Under the pieces are notes generated by a model, which did not search any database, was not told where the DNA came from, and saw nothing but the letters and a program-made list of their open reading frames with translations. This document shows positions 1 through 6,385 of a DNA stretch of 21,158 nt, one piece after another. How positions within the stretch are numbered: position 1 is the first letter of the stretch; each line of letters opens with the position of its first letter. Source of the DNA: Rikenella sp031551865 (GTDB taxonomy: Bacteria > Bacteroidota > Bacteroidia > Bacteroidales > Rikenellaceae). Where the stretch lies: assembly GCA_031551865.1 (NCBI GenBank), contig JAVBMY010000013.1, forward strand, positions 1 to 21,158. The letters are read 5' to 3'. Position numbers and translations under genes: made by a program.

Positions 1-87
1 AATTGGTAGAATTATTTTTTCTTATTGTAAAATTAAATAAGTCCAGGTATCCCCGCGGGTTAGTTGGATGTGATATTATCTATATAA

Positions 88-124
88 CAAGCTTAGTGGC
101 CCCCTAGGGGGGCCACTACGCTTG
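88..124 (-). terminator. Hairpin downstream of the metalloprotease gene
   Basis: A perfect 10-bp stem (95-104 with 108-117, loop TAG) is extended by an outer CAAGC/GCTTG pairing (88-92 with 120-124) across a 2-base mismatch. It lies 40-75 bases beyond the stop of the minus-strand metalloprotease, where a terminator is expected. The sequence after it on the minus strand is AT-rich but has no clean T-run, so intrinsic termination is plausible rather than certain. Positions 1-87 are AT-rich and show no gene. Confidence 0.5.
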
Positions 125-163
125 TTTATAACCAGAGTGCCGGGTTGGCGTATCCCGAAAAGT

Positions 164-1306
164 TTACTTGCACATGAGGAGCACGGGTTCTTCCGGCTCT
201 TGGTCGATGCCGTCGTAAAGTTGCGAAGATTTGGTGCTTGGGCGGGGAACCAGTGGGCCGTACAGCAGGATATTATCGATTCTCGCTTTCTGTTGAGTGG
301 AAATCTGCGTACGATAACCGAGGGAATAGTCCATGATATTGTACGAAGTAAATGTGCTGTTCGGATCGCTGCAAGGGATACGCAGTAATAGCAAGGCTTG
401 AACCTGGGCTAAAGTGATCTGTCCCGCGACATATTGTGCGACCGTTTGGTCGTAATAGATGTCATATGCGTCACGGTCGTACTTCGGGGTGTCGTCGCAG
501 TAGTCGTCATCCATATATTGGGTTGCGGGATTTCCGCAACCGGAGTATCCGGACTCGGTCAGCGAGTGGAAAGCATGTGGTAGTCCAAGATAGTGTCCCA
601 TTTCGTGAAACATTGTGCTGGCCCCCTGGTCGTAGTTCGAGTCGGATGTGGAGGAGTAATAAAAATATTTATTGTTCAGAGTGATGCCGTACATTTTGGA
701 AGGACTGGTGGTCAAAAATCTCTTTCCTTCGGGAGTCCCCGGTAGCGGATAGTCGCCGTTGTGATAGGCTACGTTAGCATATCCTGCCACATTGGCTTCA
801 CTTGCGTTATTATAGGTAAATACCCAAATGTTGATGTATTTGTGTGGGTCCCAGAAAATCGGTTTGTTGGCGGCCGTAGAGGTGCGCTCATCCATGAAGG
901 CCACGCAACTCAGGTTGTCAGAGCCGGCATATTGCACCCATTCGATACCCGGAGTCTCCAACTGGTTGCCATTAGGGTCATGGGTCGCTTTGGTGAACTT
1001 CACGTCAATCGCCGCACTACCACCTGTGGCTTGGCTATTCTGCTGCATGACATAATAGTTGGCAGTGTAGAATTTATTGAGCTGGTTGAAGCGGGTGTCG
1101 ATTATCGAAGCCGGGATGTATTGCTGCGGGTTGGTCTTGTCGACATAGAGTACGTGGAAAATCACGGGCAGTTCGCCGTCGACCACCTGTTGGCCGCCAC
1201 CGCCGGGATTCGGAGGATCGGGGGTGGGGTTGTCTTCGCCGCAGGCGCTCAATAGGAACAGGGCGCCCAGGGGCAGGACAAATCGTAAAAGTCTGAATTT
1301 TTTCAT
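164..1306 (-). CDS. Secreted M43 (pappalysin-like) zinc metalloprotease lipoprotein
   Basis: The product is 380 residues. I chose the ATG at 1306 because the protein then begins with a lipoprotein signal, MKKFRLLRFVLPLGALFLLSAC, whose lipobox cysteine is residue 22. A GEDNPTPDPPNPGGGG linker follows, so the mature protein is probably a lipid-anchored enzyme on the cell surface or in the periplasm. The zinc site HEMGHYLGLPH is at residues 234-244 (metzincin HExxHxxGxxH), and a Met-turn, YNIMDYS, is at 322-328. This spacing and the cysteines around 257-312 fit the M43 cytophagalysin/pappalysin family. The substrate cannot be read from sequence. The gene is visibly more AT-rich than the housekeeping genes around it. 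A frame continues upstream to 1372 but has no signal peptide and overlaps the promoter. Confidence 0.85.
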   Translation of the reverse strand: MKKFRLLRFVLPLGALFLLSACGEDNPTPDPPNPGGGGQQVVDGELPVIFHVLYVDKTNPQQYIPASIIDTRFNQLNKFYTANYYVMQQNSQATGGSAAIDVKFTKATHDPNGNQLETPGIEWVQYAGSDNLSCVAFMDERTSTAANKPIFWDPHKYINIWVFTYNNASEANVAGYANVAYHNGDYPLPGTPEGKRFLTTSPSKMYGITLNNKYFYYSSTSDSNYDQGASTMFHEMGHYLGLPHAFHSLTESGYSGCGNPATQYMDDDYCDDTPKYDRDAYDIYYDQTVAQYVAGQITLAQVQALLLLRIPCSDPNSTFTSYNIMDYSLGYRTQISTQQKARIDNILLYGPLVPRPSTKSSQLYDGIDQEPEEPVLLMCK

Positions 1307-1369
1307 GTGAGAGTTGGTTATGTGTGGAGTGGAAGTACAGCCGGAGGGAGATGAAGGAATGGAGTGTAT

Positions 1370-1377
1370 CAAAGGTA
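1370..1377 (-). promoter_or_regulatory. Candidate -7 box for the metalloprotease gene
   Basis: The minus strand reads TACCTTTG, a match to the Bacteroidota -7 consensus TAnnTTTG. It lies 64 bases before the chosen ATG, giving a leader of about 55-60 bases. I see no exact TTG at the -33 position. Confidence 0.45.
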
Positions 1378-1694
1378 TTTATTTCTTTTTGATTTAGGAA
1401 ATAACGCCGGAAGATGCGTATGTGTTGTGCGTGGCTTTGCCAGACGATGCCATTACTGTCGCGTGCGCCAATCCGGGTGTTTCCTCCCTCATGCCCTGCA
1501 ACACAAAAACTGTGCCGCAGGGCAGGGGAGCGGGATACTAAAAATAAATTATAATACGTTAGCGGAATAGATAATCTGAAATAAGCTCTTTTGTATAATA
1601 TCTTAGATAAGTTTTCCCGAAAAGCAGTTAATGATTTTTAGATGAAGTGGCTGTTTTTGTGTTTTCTGAGGTGAATAAAAAGCTGCAGAAAATG
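1378..1694. other. Intergenic stretch without a recognisable gene
   Basis: This is divergent, AT-rich DNA between the metalloprotease and the XRE/S24 gene. The only structure seen is an imperfect inverted repeat near 1486-1532 (GCCCTGC ... GCAGGGC around an A-rich loop). No open frame here resembles a protein family, and no tRNA or riboswitch core is apparent. Confidence 0.5.
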
Positions 1695-1724
1695 TTGATT
1701 ATGAACTAATTTTTTATACTTTTG
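1695..1724 (+). promoter_or_regulatory. Bacteroidota-type promoter for the XRE/S24 gene
   Basis: TTG at 1695-1697 is followed after exactly 19 bases by TACTTTTG at 1717-1724, matching TTG-N19-TAnnTTTG. Transcription should begin near 1731 and leave a leader of about 100 bases before the ATG at 1832. That leader contains the inverted repeats at 1770-1797. Confidence 0.72.
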
Positions 1725-1769
1725 TGATCATAGCCGTCTCTGTGAGATGACCGGAATATCATTATTTGA

Positions 1770-1797
1770 TATTGCAAATATGCAATACAAAATTGTA
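1770..1797. promoter_or_regulatory. Overlapping inverted repeats, candidate operator of the XRE/S24 regulator
   Basis: TATTGCA (1770-1776) and TGCAATA (1781-1787) form a dyad with a 4-base centre. It overlaps a second dyad, TACAA AA TTGTA (1786-1797). Both lie inside the predicted leader, between promoter and ATG. XRE dimers commonly bind such dyads near their own gene, so autoregulation is the simplest reading. This is inference. Confidence 0.4.
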
Positions 1798-1831
1798 ATA
1801 AATATCTTTTTAGGCTAAAGGAATTATAAAG

Positions 1832-2500
1832 ATGACAGATTGGCAAAGATTAGAACAGGTTATAAGATGGACCGGACTCTCCACCAACGCCTTTGCCAAA
1901 GGTATCGGGCTCAAGCGCTCCGAGAATCTCTACCAGATCAAGCGCGGGAACAACGGCATCAGCAAAGAGCTGGCCGAGCTCATTGCCCGGCGCTACCCTA
2001 CCATCAGTGCGGGCTGGTTGCTGACCGGCGGCGGGTCGATGATCTCGTCGATATCGGGAGTGGGCGGCGGGCGGTTGCGTCCCGTGGCCACGATCGAAGA
2101 ACCGCACGGCGTACCCTATTATAATATAGACATCTCACGCCTGAGCGACGAGAACGGAATCGATGGGCTGCGTCCGTTGTATTACATTGATGTGCCGAGT
2201 TTCGGGCAATATGACTTTGCCGTGACCTCGTCGGGGAACGCCATGGCGCCCCATATCCCGGCCGGGGCGCTCGTCGCCCTGCGCGAAGTGGCGGCCGATG
2301 CTTTCCTCCCCGGCGAGGCCTATGTGGTGGTGACTTCGGATTTCGCCGCCCTGCGCTATGTCCGCAACACCCCGGCTCCCGGGAACTCTGTGGCCCTTAT
2401 CCCGGCTAACCTCGACGATTTCGACGAAGTGATGATCGGCCGCGACCGCATCCGGAAACTCTATATGGTCAAAGGGGTCATCGTAAATAAAGTACTGTAA
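1832..2500 (+). CDS. XRE-type helix-turn-helix regulator with a catalytically dead S24 (LexA/CI-like) domain
   Basis: The product is 222 residues. Residues about 4-66 form a helix-turn-helix domain (the segment FAKGIGLKRSENLYQIKRG resembles the recognition region). Residues about 115-215 match the LexA/CI-like fold of family S24. In active S24 proteins the nucleophile lies in a G-[DN]-S-M-x-P motif. Here the motif reads SGNAMAP (134-140), so the serine is Ala137. The partner lysine position, 38 residues later, is Arg175 (ALRYV). Self-cleavage is therefore not expected, and the domain probably serves dimerisation or ligand sensing. The ATG at 1832 follows AAAGGA. The gene stands alone with its own promoter and a strong terminator. 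Targets are unknown, and it could be a prophage-derived or a host regulator. Confidence 0.8.
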   Translation: MTDWQRLEQVIRWTGLSTNAFAKGIGLKRSENLYQIKRGNNGISKELAELIARRYPTISAGWLLTGGGSMISSISGVGGGRLRPVATIEEPHGVPYYNIDISRLSDENGIDGLRPLYYIDVPSFGQYDFAVTSSGNAMAPHIPAGALVALREVAADAFLPGEAYVVVTSDFAALRYVRNTPAPGNSVALIPANLDDFDEVMIGRDRIRKLYMVKGVIVNKVL

Positions 2501-2529
2501 GGCTCTCCGGCAAGAAAGCCCTGATGTGC

Positions 2530-2574
2530 CGCGGGGGCGTTCTGTTTTTGAAACAGAACGCCCCCGCGTTTTTT
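2530..2574 (+). terminator. Strong intrinsic terminator of the XRE/S24 gene
   Basis: A perfect 18-bp stem (2530-2547 with 2551-2568) has a TTG loop and is followed directly by six T residues (2569-2574). There is no T-run on the opposite side, so it acts on plus-strand transcripts. Confidence 0.92.
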
Positions 2575-2721
2575 GTGTCCGGTGCGACCGTGACTTGTCC
2601 GGTCCGGCGGTGCCTGGTTATCCTTGGCTGCGCCTTGAGTCATGGGTTGGATTAATGGCCGGCGGATTCCATCCCCGGTTATTTTTGTCTGGTAATCGTC
2701 CGGCGGTCACACTTCAGCAGA

Positions 2722-3075
2722 TTAAAATTCCATCGTGACGCTTGCGGCACCCACGGGGCCCCCGAGCGGCGGGTTCAGCTTGCTCACCCGCACCCGTACC
2801 GTGCCGACGGGAAACCGCCCTTTGACCGCCCCGATGATCCGGCGGGCGACATGTTCGAGCAGGTGCGAAGGCTGGGCCATCTCGTCGCGCACGCATTCAT
2901 ACACGGCCAGGTAGCTCACTGTGTCGTTGATGTCGTCGCTGGCGGCGGCCCGTGCGGTGTCGGCCTCGAACGAGAGGTCTACCCGGAAGGGCCCTCCCAC
3001 CCGCTGTTCCTCGGAGTAGCAGCCGTGGAAGGCGTAAAATTCCATGCCTGAGAGTTCGATCGTTGTCTTTTCCAT
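2722..3075 (-). CDS. folB: Dihydroneopterin aldolase
   Basis: FolB converts 7,8-dihydroneopterin to 6-hydroxymethyl-7,8-dihydropterin and glycolaldehyde in folate synthesis, in the cytoplasm. The 117-residue product has the normal length and motifs. These are the N-terminal block GMEFYAFHGCYSEEQ with the conserved glutamates near 22-23, HLLEHVARRI with Glu74 (pterin anchoring region), and VSKLNPPLGG with the catalytic lysine Lys99. The start at 3075 places the conserved strand TTIELSGMEF at the N terminus. A longer frame reaches 3111 but would run through the promoter box. The gene is single and convergent with the upstream XRE gene. No clear terminator is visible in 2575-2721. Confidence 0.93.
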   Translation of the reverse strand: MEKTTIELSGMEFYAFHGCYSEEQRVGGPFRVDLSFEADTARAAASDDINDTVSYLAVYECVRDEMAQPSHLLEHVARRIIGAVKGRFPVGTVRVRVSKLNPPLGGPVGAASVTMEF

Positions 3076-3079
3076 GACG

Positions 3080-3111
3080 CAAATATAGCGAAAGCCGGGA
3101 GCAATCTCCAA
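3080..3111 (-). promoter_or_regulatory. folB promoter, probably giving a leaderless mRNA
   Basis: On the minus strand TATATTTG (3087-3080) matches TAnnTTTG, with a TTG (3111-3109) 21 bases upstream. Only four bases (CGTC) separate the -7 box from the ATG at 3075, so transcription should start at or within a base or two of the start codon. Confidence 0.6.
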
Positions 3112-3324
3112 GCCTGCCTGAAGAAATTTCCAAGGTGCATCCTACATATTGGCCGAAGGTAAATATATCGGGAAAGGCGCGTATACGAATTTTATGTTCC
3201 CGGGTTCATTTACGGCACGGCTCTTGCATATACACTTGGCAGCCCCCCCTCTGCCGGGCGGAGCGGCATGCATTTTACGAAACAACCCTACACAAAATAC
3301 AAACCCCTACTAAAATTTACTGCC

Positions 3325-3837
3325 ATGGGACAAAATGCTGTTGAAATCTCGAAACTCGACGTCAAGAAACTGCTCGCACAACTCAATGCCGCCCTTTCCG
3401 AAGAGTGGCTCGCTTACTACCAGTATTGGGTGGGTGCGCGCCTGATGGTGGGCCCGATGCGCTCCGAGATCGAGCCCGAGTTGCTCGTGCACGCCAACGA
3501 AGAACTTAGCCACGCCGAATTGCTCGTGAACAGGATCATCCAGCTCGAAGGCACGCCGGTACTCAACCCTGCCGACTGGTTCAAACAGGCCCAGTGCGCT
3601 TACGAGGCGCCGAACGATCCTTACGTTGAGATTATCCTCGAACAGAACCTGCGCGGCGAACGTTGTGCCATCAACCGCTACCAGACACTGGCTGACTTCA
3701 CGATCGGCAAGGATTATGCCACCTACCAGATGGCCGTCAATATCCTGAACGACGAACTCGAACACGAAAACGACATCGAGTCGTGGCTCGTCGACCTTAA
3801 ACGAATGAAAGAAGAGTGGGCGAAAATGAGGAAATAA
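3325..3837 (+). CDS. DPS-like ferritin (thioferritin type)
   Basis: This is a 170-residue four-helix ferritin-like protein, expected to form a cytoplasmic shell that oxidises and stores iron and protects DNA from peroxide. Likely di-iron ligands are a glutamate in SEEWLAYYQY (about 26-27), Glu60 and His63 in EELSHAE (ExxH), Glu106 or Glu112, and Glu144 and His147 in NDELEHEND (ExxH). Cys91 and Cys114 flank the third helix. A cysteine pair near this site is the hallmark of DPS-like proteins described in Bacteroides fragilis and Sulfolobus (family knowledge). I start at MGQNAVEI because residues encoded before it are unlike the family. Upstream, TACACTTG at 3231-3238 is only a one-mismatch -7 box. 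Rubrerythrin-like alternatives are less likely because no rubredoxin domain is present. Confidence 0.8.
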   Translation: MGQNAVEISKLDVKKLLAQLNAALSEEWLAYYQYWVGARLMVGPMRSEIEPELLVHANEELSHAELLVNRIIQLEGTPVLNPADWFKQAQCAYEAPNDPYVEIILEQNLRGERCAINRYQTLADFTIGKDYATYQMAVNILNDELEHENDIESWLVDLKRMKEEWAKMRK

Positions 3838-3873
3838 AACCCCTCGCATAGCCGGAGAGCCCCCACTTCTCAG

Positions 3874-3919
3874 AACGCCGCCTTCCCCGTATTGCACAGG
3901 GAGGCGGCGTTTGCTTTTT
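3874..3919 (+). terminator. Intrinsic terminator after the DPS-like gene
   Basis: AACGCCGCCT (3874-3883) pairs with AGGCGGCGTT (3902-3911). The stem is extended by CCC/GGG across one bulged T and followed by TGCTTTTTC. Confidence 0.85.
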
Positions 3920-3961
3920 CCGGATTGTTACGAGTACTATTCAGGAGTGTACCGTGCTTCT

Positions 3962-4071
3962 ATCCCGGGCGAAGCCGGGGGCGCTTTTCAATAACGGGCT
4001 GATTCAAATCGCCAATCAGCTCTGTTTCGTGTTTGAAAAGTCCCCCCGCTTCGCTCGGAATGGCATGACAG
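3962..4071. repeat. Family A palindromic repeat, copy A4 (diverged)
   Basis: The left part TCCCGGGCGAAGCCGGGGG with GCTTTTCAA is complementary to the right part TTGAAAAG with TCCCCCCGCTTCGCTCGG and the terminal ATGACA. The centre forms a perfect GCTGATT/AATCAGC hairpin (3999-4021). It lies between two convergent genes and ends five bases from the HU-like stop codon, so it may also end that transcript. Confidence 0.65.
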
Positions 4072-4075
4072 GGGA

Positions 4076-4717
4076 TTAAAACAGCCCGTCGAAAAGGGTG
4101 GAGTTGCGGTAGAGGTAGTAGCCGAGGTAGGCGATGGCTCCCAGCGCCACGACGACGGCGATCACCGCGAGGGTCTGGTTGTGCGGCCCCTTGCTGCGGG
4201 GCTTCACGCCGGGCGGTATCACGCGGCTTCGGCGTCCGGTGGCGGCTGGGGTAGCGTGTTGCCCCGGGATGTTTCTCGGCTGGCTGTGGCGTCCGCTGTT
4301 TGCGGCGGGCCCGCAGGCCGGGTTACGTCTTTTGATGGGGGCGGCGATCACGGTGGCCTCGGGAGGCAGGGGACTGAGCTGTTCGATGAAAGCGGTGTCG
4401 ACGGTCAGCTCGCCCGGGCCGGGGCCGATTCGGCACACACCTTCGATGGACAATGTGCGCCCATCGCCCTGGCCGAGCCACTGTTGGTAGATGGCGGCGG
4501 CTACCGGGGGGGCGACCGCCAGCTCCGAGGCGATGGCCCCGACCAGCGAGGGGGCCTCGGCGGCGTTGAGTTCGAGGACGTAGTAGGGGGGTGTGATGCG
4601 GTTGTTACCGAGCATCCGCGAACTGGCGCGCACTACGGACAGGGTGCCCACTTCGGGCAGCATCAGCGAAGTATGTTGCAGCAGGCGGCGGCGGATGATG
4701 TCGGCTACGGGGTGCAT
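4076..4717 (-). CDS. HU-CCDC81-like single-pass membrane protein, no SPOR domain
   Basis: The product is 213 residues. Residues 1-100 resemble the prokaryotic HU-CCDC81 region: VADIIRRRLLQHTSLMLPEVGTL, then a second unit up to RTLSIEGVCRI. A basic, proline-rich linker (about 125-180) leads to one hydrophobic span (182-203, LAVIAVVVALGAIAYLGYYLY). Only ten residues follow. In many Bacteroidota the same architecture continues into a periplasmic SPOR domain that binds denuded peptidoglycan. That part is missing here, with a clean stop and no obvious frameshift remnant. I start at MHPVADII (4717), because the open frame upstream to 4852 is translated repeat DNA (copy B1). No promoter is clear. 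Read-through from lgt, 337 bases upstream, is possible. Confidence 0.6.
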   Translation of the reverse strand: MHPVADIIRRRLLQHTSLMLPEVGTLSVVRASSRMLGNNRITPPYYVLELNAAEAPSLVGAIASELAVAPPVAAAIYQQWLGQGDGRTLSIEGVCRIGPGPGELTVDTAFIEQLSPLPPEATVIAAPIKRRNPACGPAANSGRHSQPRNIPGQHATPAATGRRSRVIPPGVKPRSKGPHNQTLAVIAVVVALGAIAYLGYYLYRNSTLFDGLF

Positions 4718-4738
4718 GTCTGTAGTTATTATTATGCC

Positions 4739-4857
4739 CGTCATGGCGAGACGTGTGAAGCGATGTCCCCCGGCTACGCCCGGGACAGGCTCCGCAATCT
4801 TCCTTTGCCATTGTGAGGGAAGATTGCTTCGGGTTCTACGCAACCCTCGCAATGACG
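4739..4857. repeat. Family B palindromic repeat, copy B1 (full length)
   Basis: The ends read CGTCATGGCGAG (4739-4750) and CTCGCAATGACG (4846-4857), near-perfect inverted termini. Inside, GCAATCTTCC (4794-4803) pairs perfectly with GGAAGATTGC (4818-4827). The right half is repeated at 8333-8374. The element sits directly before the HU-like start and makes a false N-terminal extension look open. Confidence 0.75.
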
Positions 4858-5054
4858 ATTAGTTTATTTTAATGCTTATCCACAATAATACCCCCTTCGG
4901 TCTGCCGACGGCGACGGGCGTAAACGAGCCACGGGCGAGTGTGACAGCCCGCCGCGTGGGGCATCGGCGGACTGCCGGGATCGCTCTTGCGACCCGGGTA
5001 AATGTAAAAACATCCCTCGAAAACAAAGGATAAAATGCCGGAGGTATAAGCATT
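4858..5054. other. lgt-HU intergenic region
   Basis: This GC-rich DNA follows lgt on the minus strand. GTCTGCCG (about 4908) and CGGCGGAC (about 4965) are nearly complementary and could fold around an internal GGGCG-rich segment. A 64-codon minus frame here shows no family features. I assign no function. Confidence 0.35.
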
Positions 5055-6023
5055 TTATTTTTTGCCCAACCGCTCTTTACGCTTGGCGTCGCGTTGGGCG
5101 ATCTTGTTTTTCTGGGTGGATTTTTCCTGAGAGGTTTTCGGGGTTCCCGGCGTGCCCGCCCCAGCCTTCGGCAGCCCCTCGTAGGGCCTTGGCGGGCGGC
5201 GCAGCGAGATCACCAGGAAGACGATGCCCGCAACGATGAACGGTATGCTCAGTATCTGACCCATGTCTAAGGCCATGGAGCGTTCGAAATCGACCTGCAC
5301 TTCTTTGATCGTCTCGATCAGGAACCGCGCGCCGAACATCAGCACCAACAGCACGCCGAACATGAATCCGCGCCGGTCGCTCATCTTGGTGCGCCAGTAG
5401 AGCCAGCACAGCAGTCCGAAGATCAGCAGGTAGGCCAGCGCTTCGTATAATTGGGTGGGGTGTACATAGGGAATGCTGTCGAGCGGCATACCCACGTACT
5501 CCCCGGCGAGCGGGAACTTGAAGCCCCACGGCAGCGAGGTCGGCGAGCCGATGATCTCGGAATTCATCAGGTTGCCCAGGCGGATCAGCACACCCGTCGC
5601 GGCGGCCACGATACCGATGCGGTCGAGCGACCAGATGTAGGGGATTTTCCATTTGCGGCAGAAGCCCCACAGTCCCACGAGTATCCCGATGGCTCCGCCG
5701 TGGCTCGCCAGTCCGCCGCCCCGGATGTCCAAGAGGCTGATGTAGGGGAAACTCGACATGAACGGGTGGTCGACAAAATAGTATTTCGGATCGTAGAAAA
5801 TGCAGTGGCCGAGCCGGGCGCCGATCACGGCGGCGATGATCACCCAGAAGAACGCCGAGGTGGTCAGCTCGGGGTTCAGCCCTTCGTGCTTGACGATCTT
5901 GTGGAAAAGCCACCAGCCCACCACGAACGAGAGCGACCAGAGCAGCCCGTACCAGGCTATCTCTATTCCTCCGATCGAAAAGGCTATCGGGTTGGCATTC
6001 CAGATTATGGTAAGCGGTGTCAT
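5055..6023 (-). CDS. lgt: Phosphatidylglycerol:prolipoprotein diacylglyceryl transferase
   Basis: Lgt transfers a diacylglyceryl group from phosphatidylglycerol to the lipobox cysteine of prolipoproteins in the inner membrane. Its products would include the two lipoproteins of this window. The 322-residue protein has several membrane spans and the family blocks: RLGHCIFYDPKYY (70-82), RGGGLASHGG with His108, the signature RLGNLMNSEIIG (148-159) with Arg148, HPTQLYEA (188-195), and GARFLIE with Arg233. Tyr25, His108, Arg148 and Arg233 correspond to essential positions in the E. coli enzyme. A lysine-rich, probably cytoplasmic tail of about 45 residues (278-322) extends beyond the usual core. 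The ATG at 6023 directly precedes the first membrane segment. Confidence 0.97.
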   Translation of the reverse strand: MTPLTIIWNANPIAFSIGGIEIAWYGLLWSLSFVVGWWLFHKIVKHEGLNPELTTSAFFWVIIAAVIGARLGHCIFYDPKYYFVDHPFMSSFPYISLLDIRGGGLASHGGAIGILVGLWGFCRKWKIPYIWSLDRIGIVAAATGVLIRLGNLMNSEIIGSPTSLPWGFKFPLAGEYVGMPLDSIPYVHPTQLYEALAYLLIFGLLCWLYWRTKMSDRRGFMFGVLLVLMFGARFLIETIKEVQVDFERSMALDMGQILSIPFIVAGIVFLVISLRRPPRPYEGLPKAGAGTPGTPKTSQEKSTQKNKIAQRDAKRKERLGKK

Positions 6024-6050
6024 ACGGCGAAATCGTTTTTTATGTTAGCG

Positions 6051-6058
6051 CAAAGATA
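6051..6058 (-). promoter_or_regulatory. lgt -7 box
   Basis: The minus strand reads TATCTTTG (TAnnTTTG), 27 bases before the lgt ATG, which implies a leader of about 20 bases. No exact TTG lies at the expected upstream distance. Confidence 0.55.
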
Positions 6059-6084
6059 AGGACTTTACTTTGGTTTTTTGCTTA

Positions 6085-6238
6085 TGCCATCCCGAGAGAC
6101 AGCGAACCGACATGGACAGCGGGGACAATCAAACTCGTTTGAATTACCAGGCGCCAAGGGGGGAGTCCATGCAGTGGACTTAAGATCTCGACCAGGAACA
6201 ATCTTGCCCGAGATCTTTCGCTGCCACTCAGGATAACA
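6085..6238. repeat. Family A-like repeat with multibranched fold, copy A5
   Basis: The termini TGCCATCCCGAG (6085-6096) and CTCAGGATAACA (6227-6238) resemble family A ends, and CAGCGAA (6100-6106) pairs with TTCGCTG (6217-6223). Three further dyads lie inside: TCAAAC/GTTTGA (6129-6142), AGTCCA/TGGACT (6164-6180) and AAGATCTCG/CGAGATCTT (6182-6217). It separates the divergent lgt and mutA promoters. Confidence 0.6.
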
Positions 6239-6320
6239 TGAAAAGATTACCAAACGTTGCTGCTAAAAGGGCTGTAAAAAAACGATGTATACGGCTCGCC
6301 TACCTTTCGCCTAAAAACCC

Positions 6321-6328
6321 TATCTTTG
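6321..6328 (+). promoter_or_regulatory. mutA -7 box
   Basis: TATCTTTG matches TAnnTTTG and lies 57 bases before the mutA ATG. The predicted start is near 6335. The -33 element is weak. Confidence 0.55.
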
Positions 6329-6385
6329 TAGCTTGCCGTGAGGCAGTTTGCATCCGACAAGATCACCAATACATCAATTTATACT

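Noticed and set aside
2575..2721. Possible folB terminator or repeat between the XRE gene and folB
   Set aside because: Only short scattered CCGG-type dyads are present, without a stem plus T-run on the minus strand.
4718..4852. An N-terminal extension of 45 residues on the HU-like protein
   Set aside because: It is translated from repeat B1, whose sequence also occurs between mutA and mutB. The conserved domain begins at MHPVADII.
4859..5053. A 64-codon minus-strand frame between lgt and the HU-like gene
   Set aside because: Arginine- and proline-rich low-complexity translation of GC-rich intergenic DNA, with no recognisable domain or promoter.
6338..6385. Earlier in-frame ATG for mutA at 6338
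   Set aside because: It lies within a few bases of the predicted transcription start, and the extra 16 residues are unlike MutA N termini. MAEEKLMAEFP fits better.
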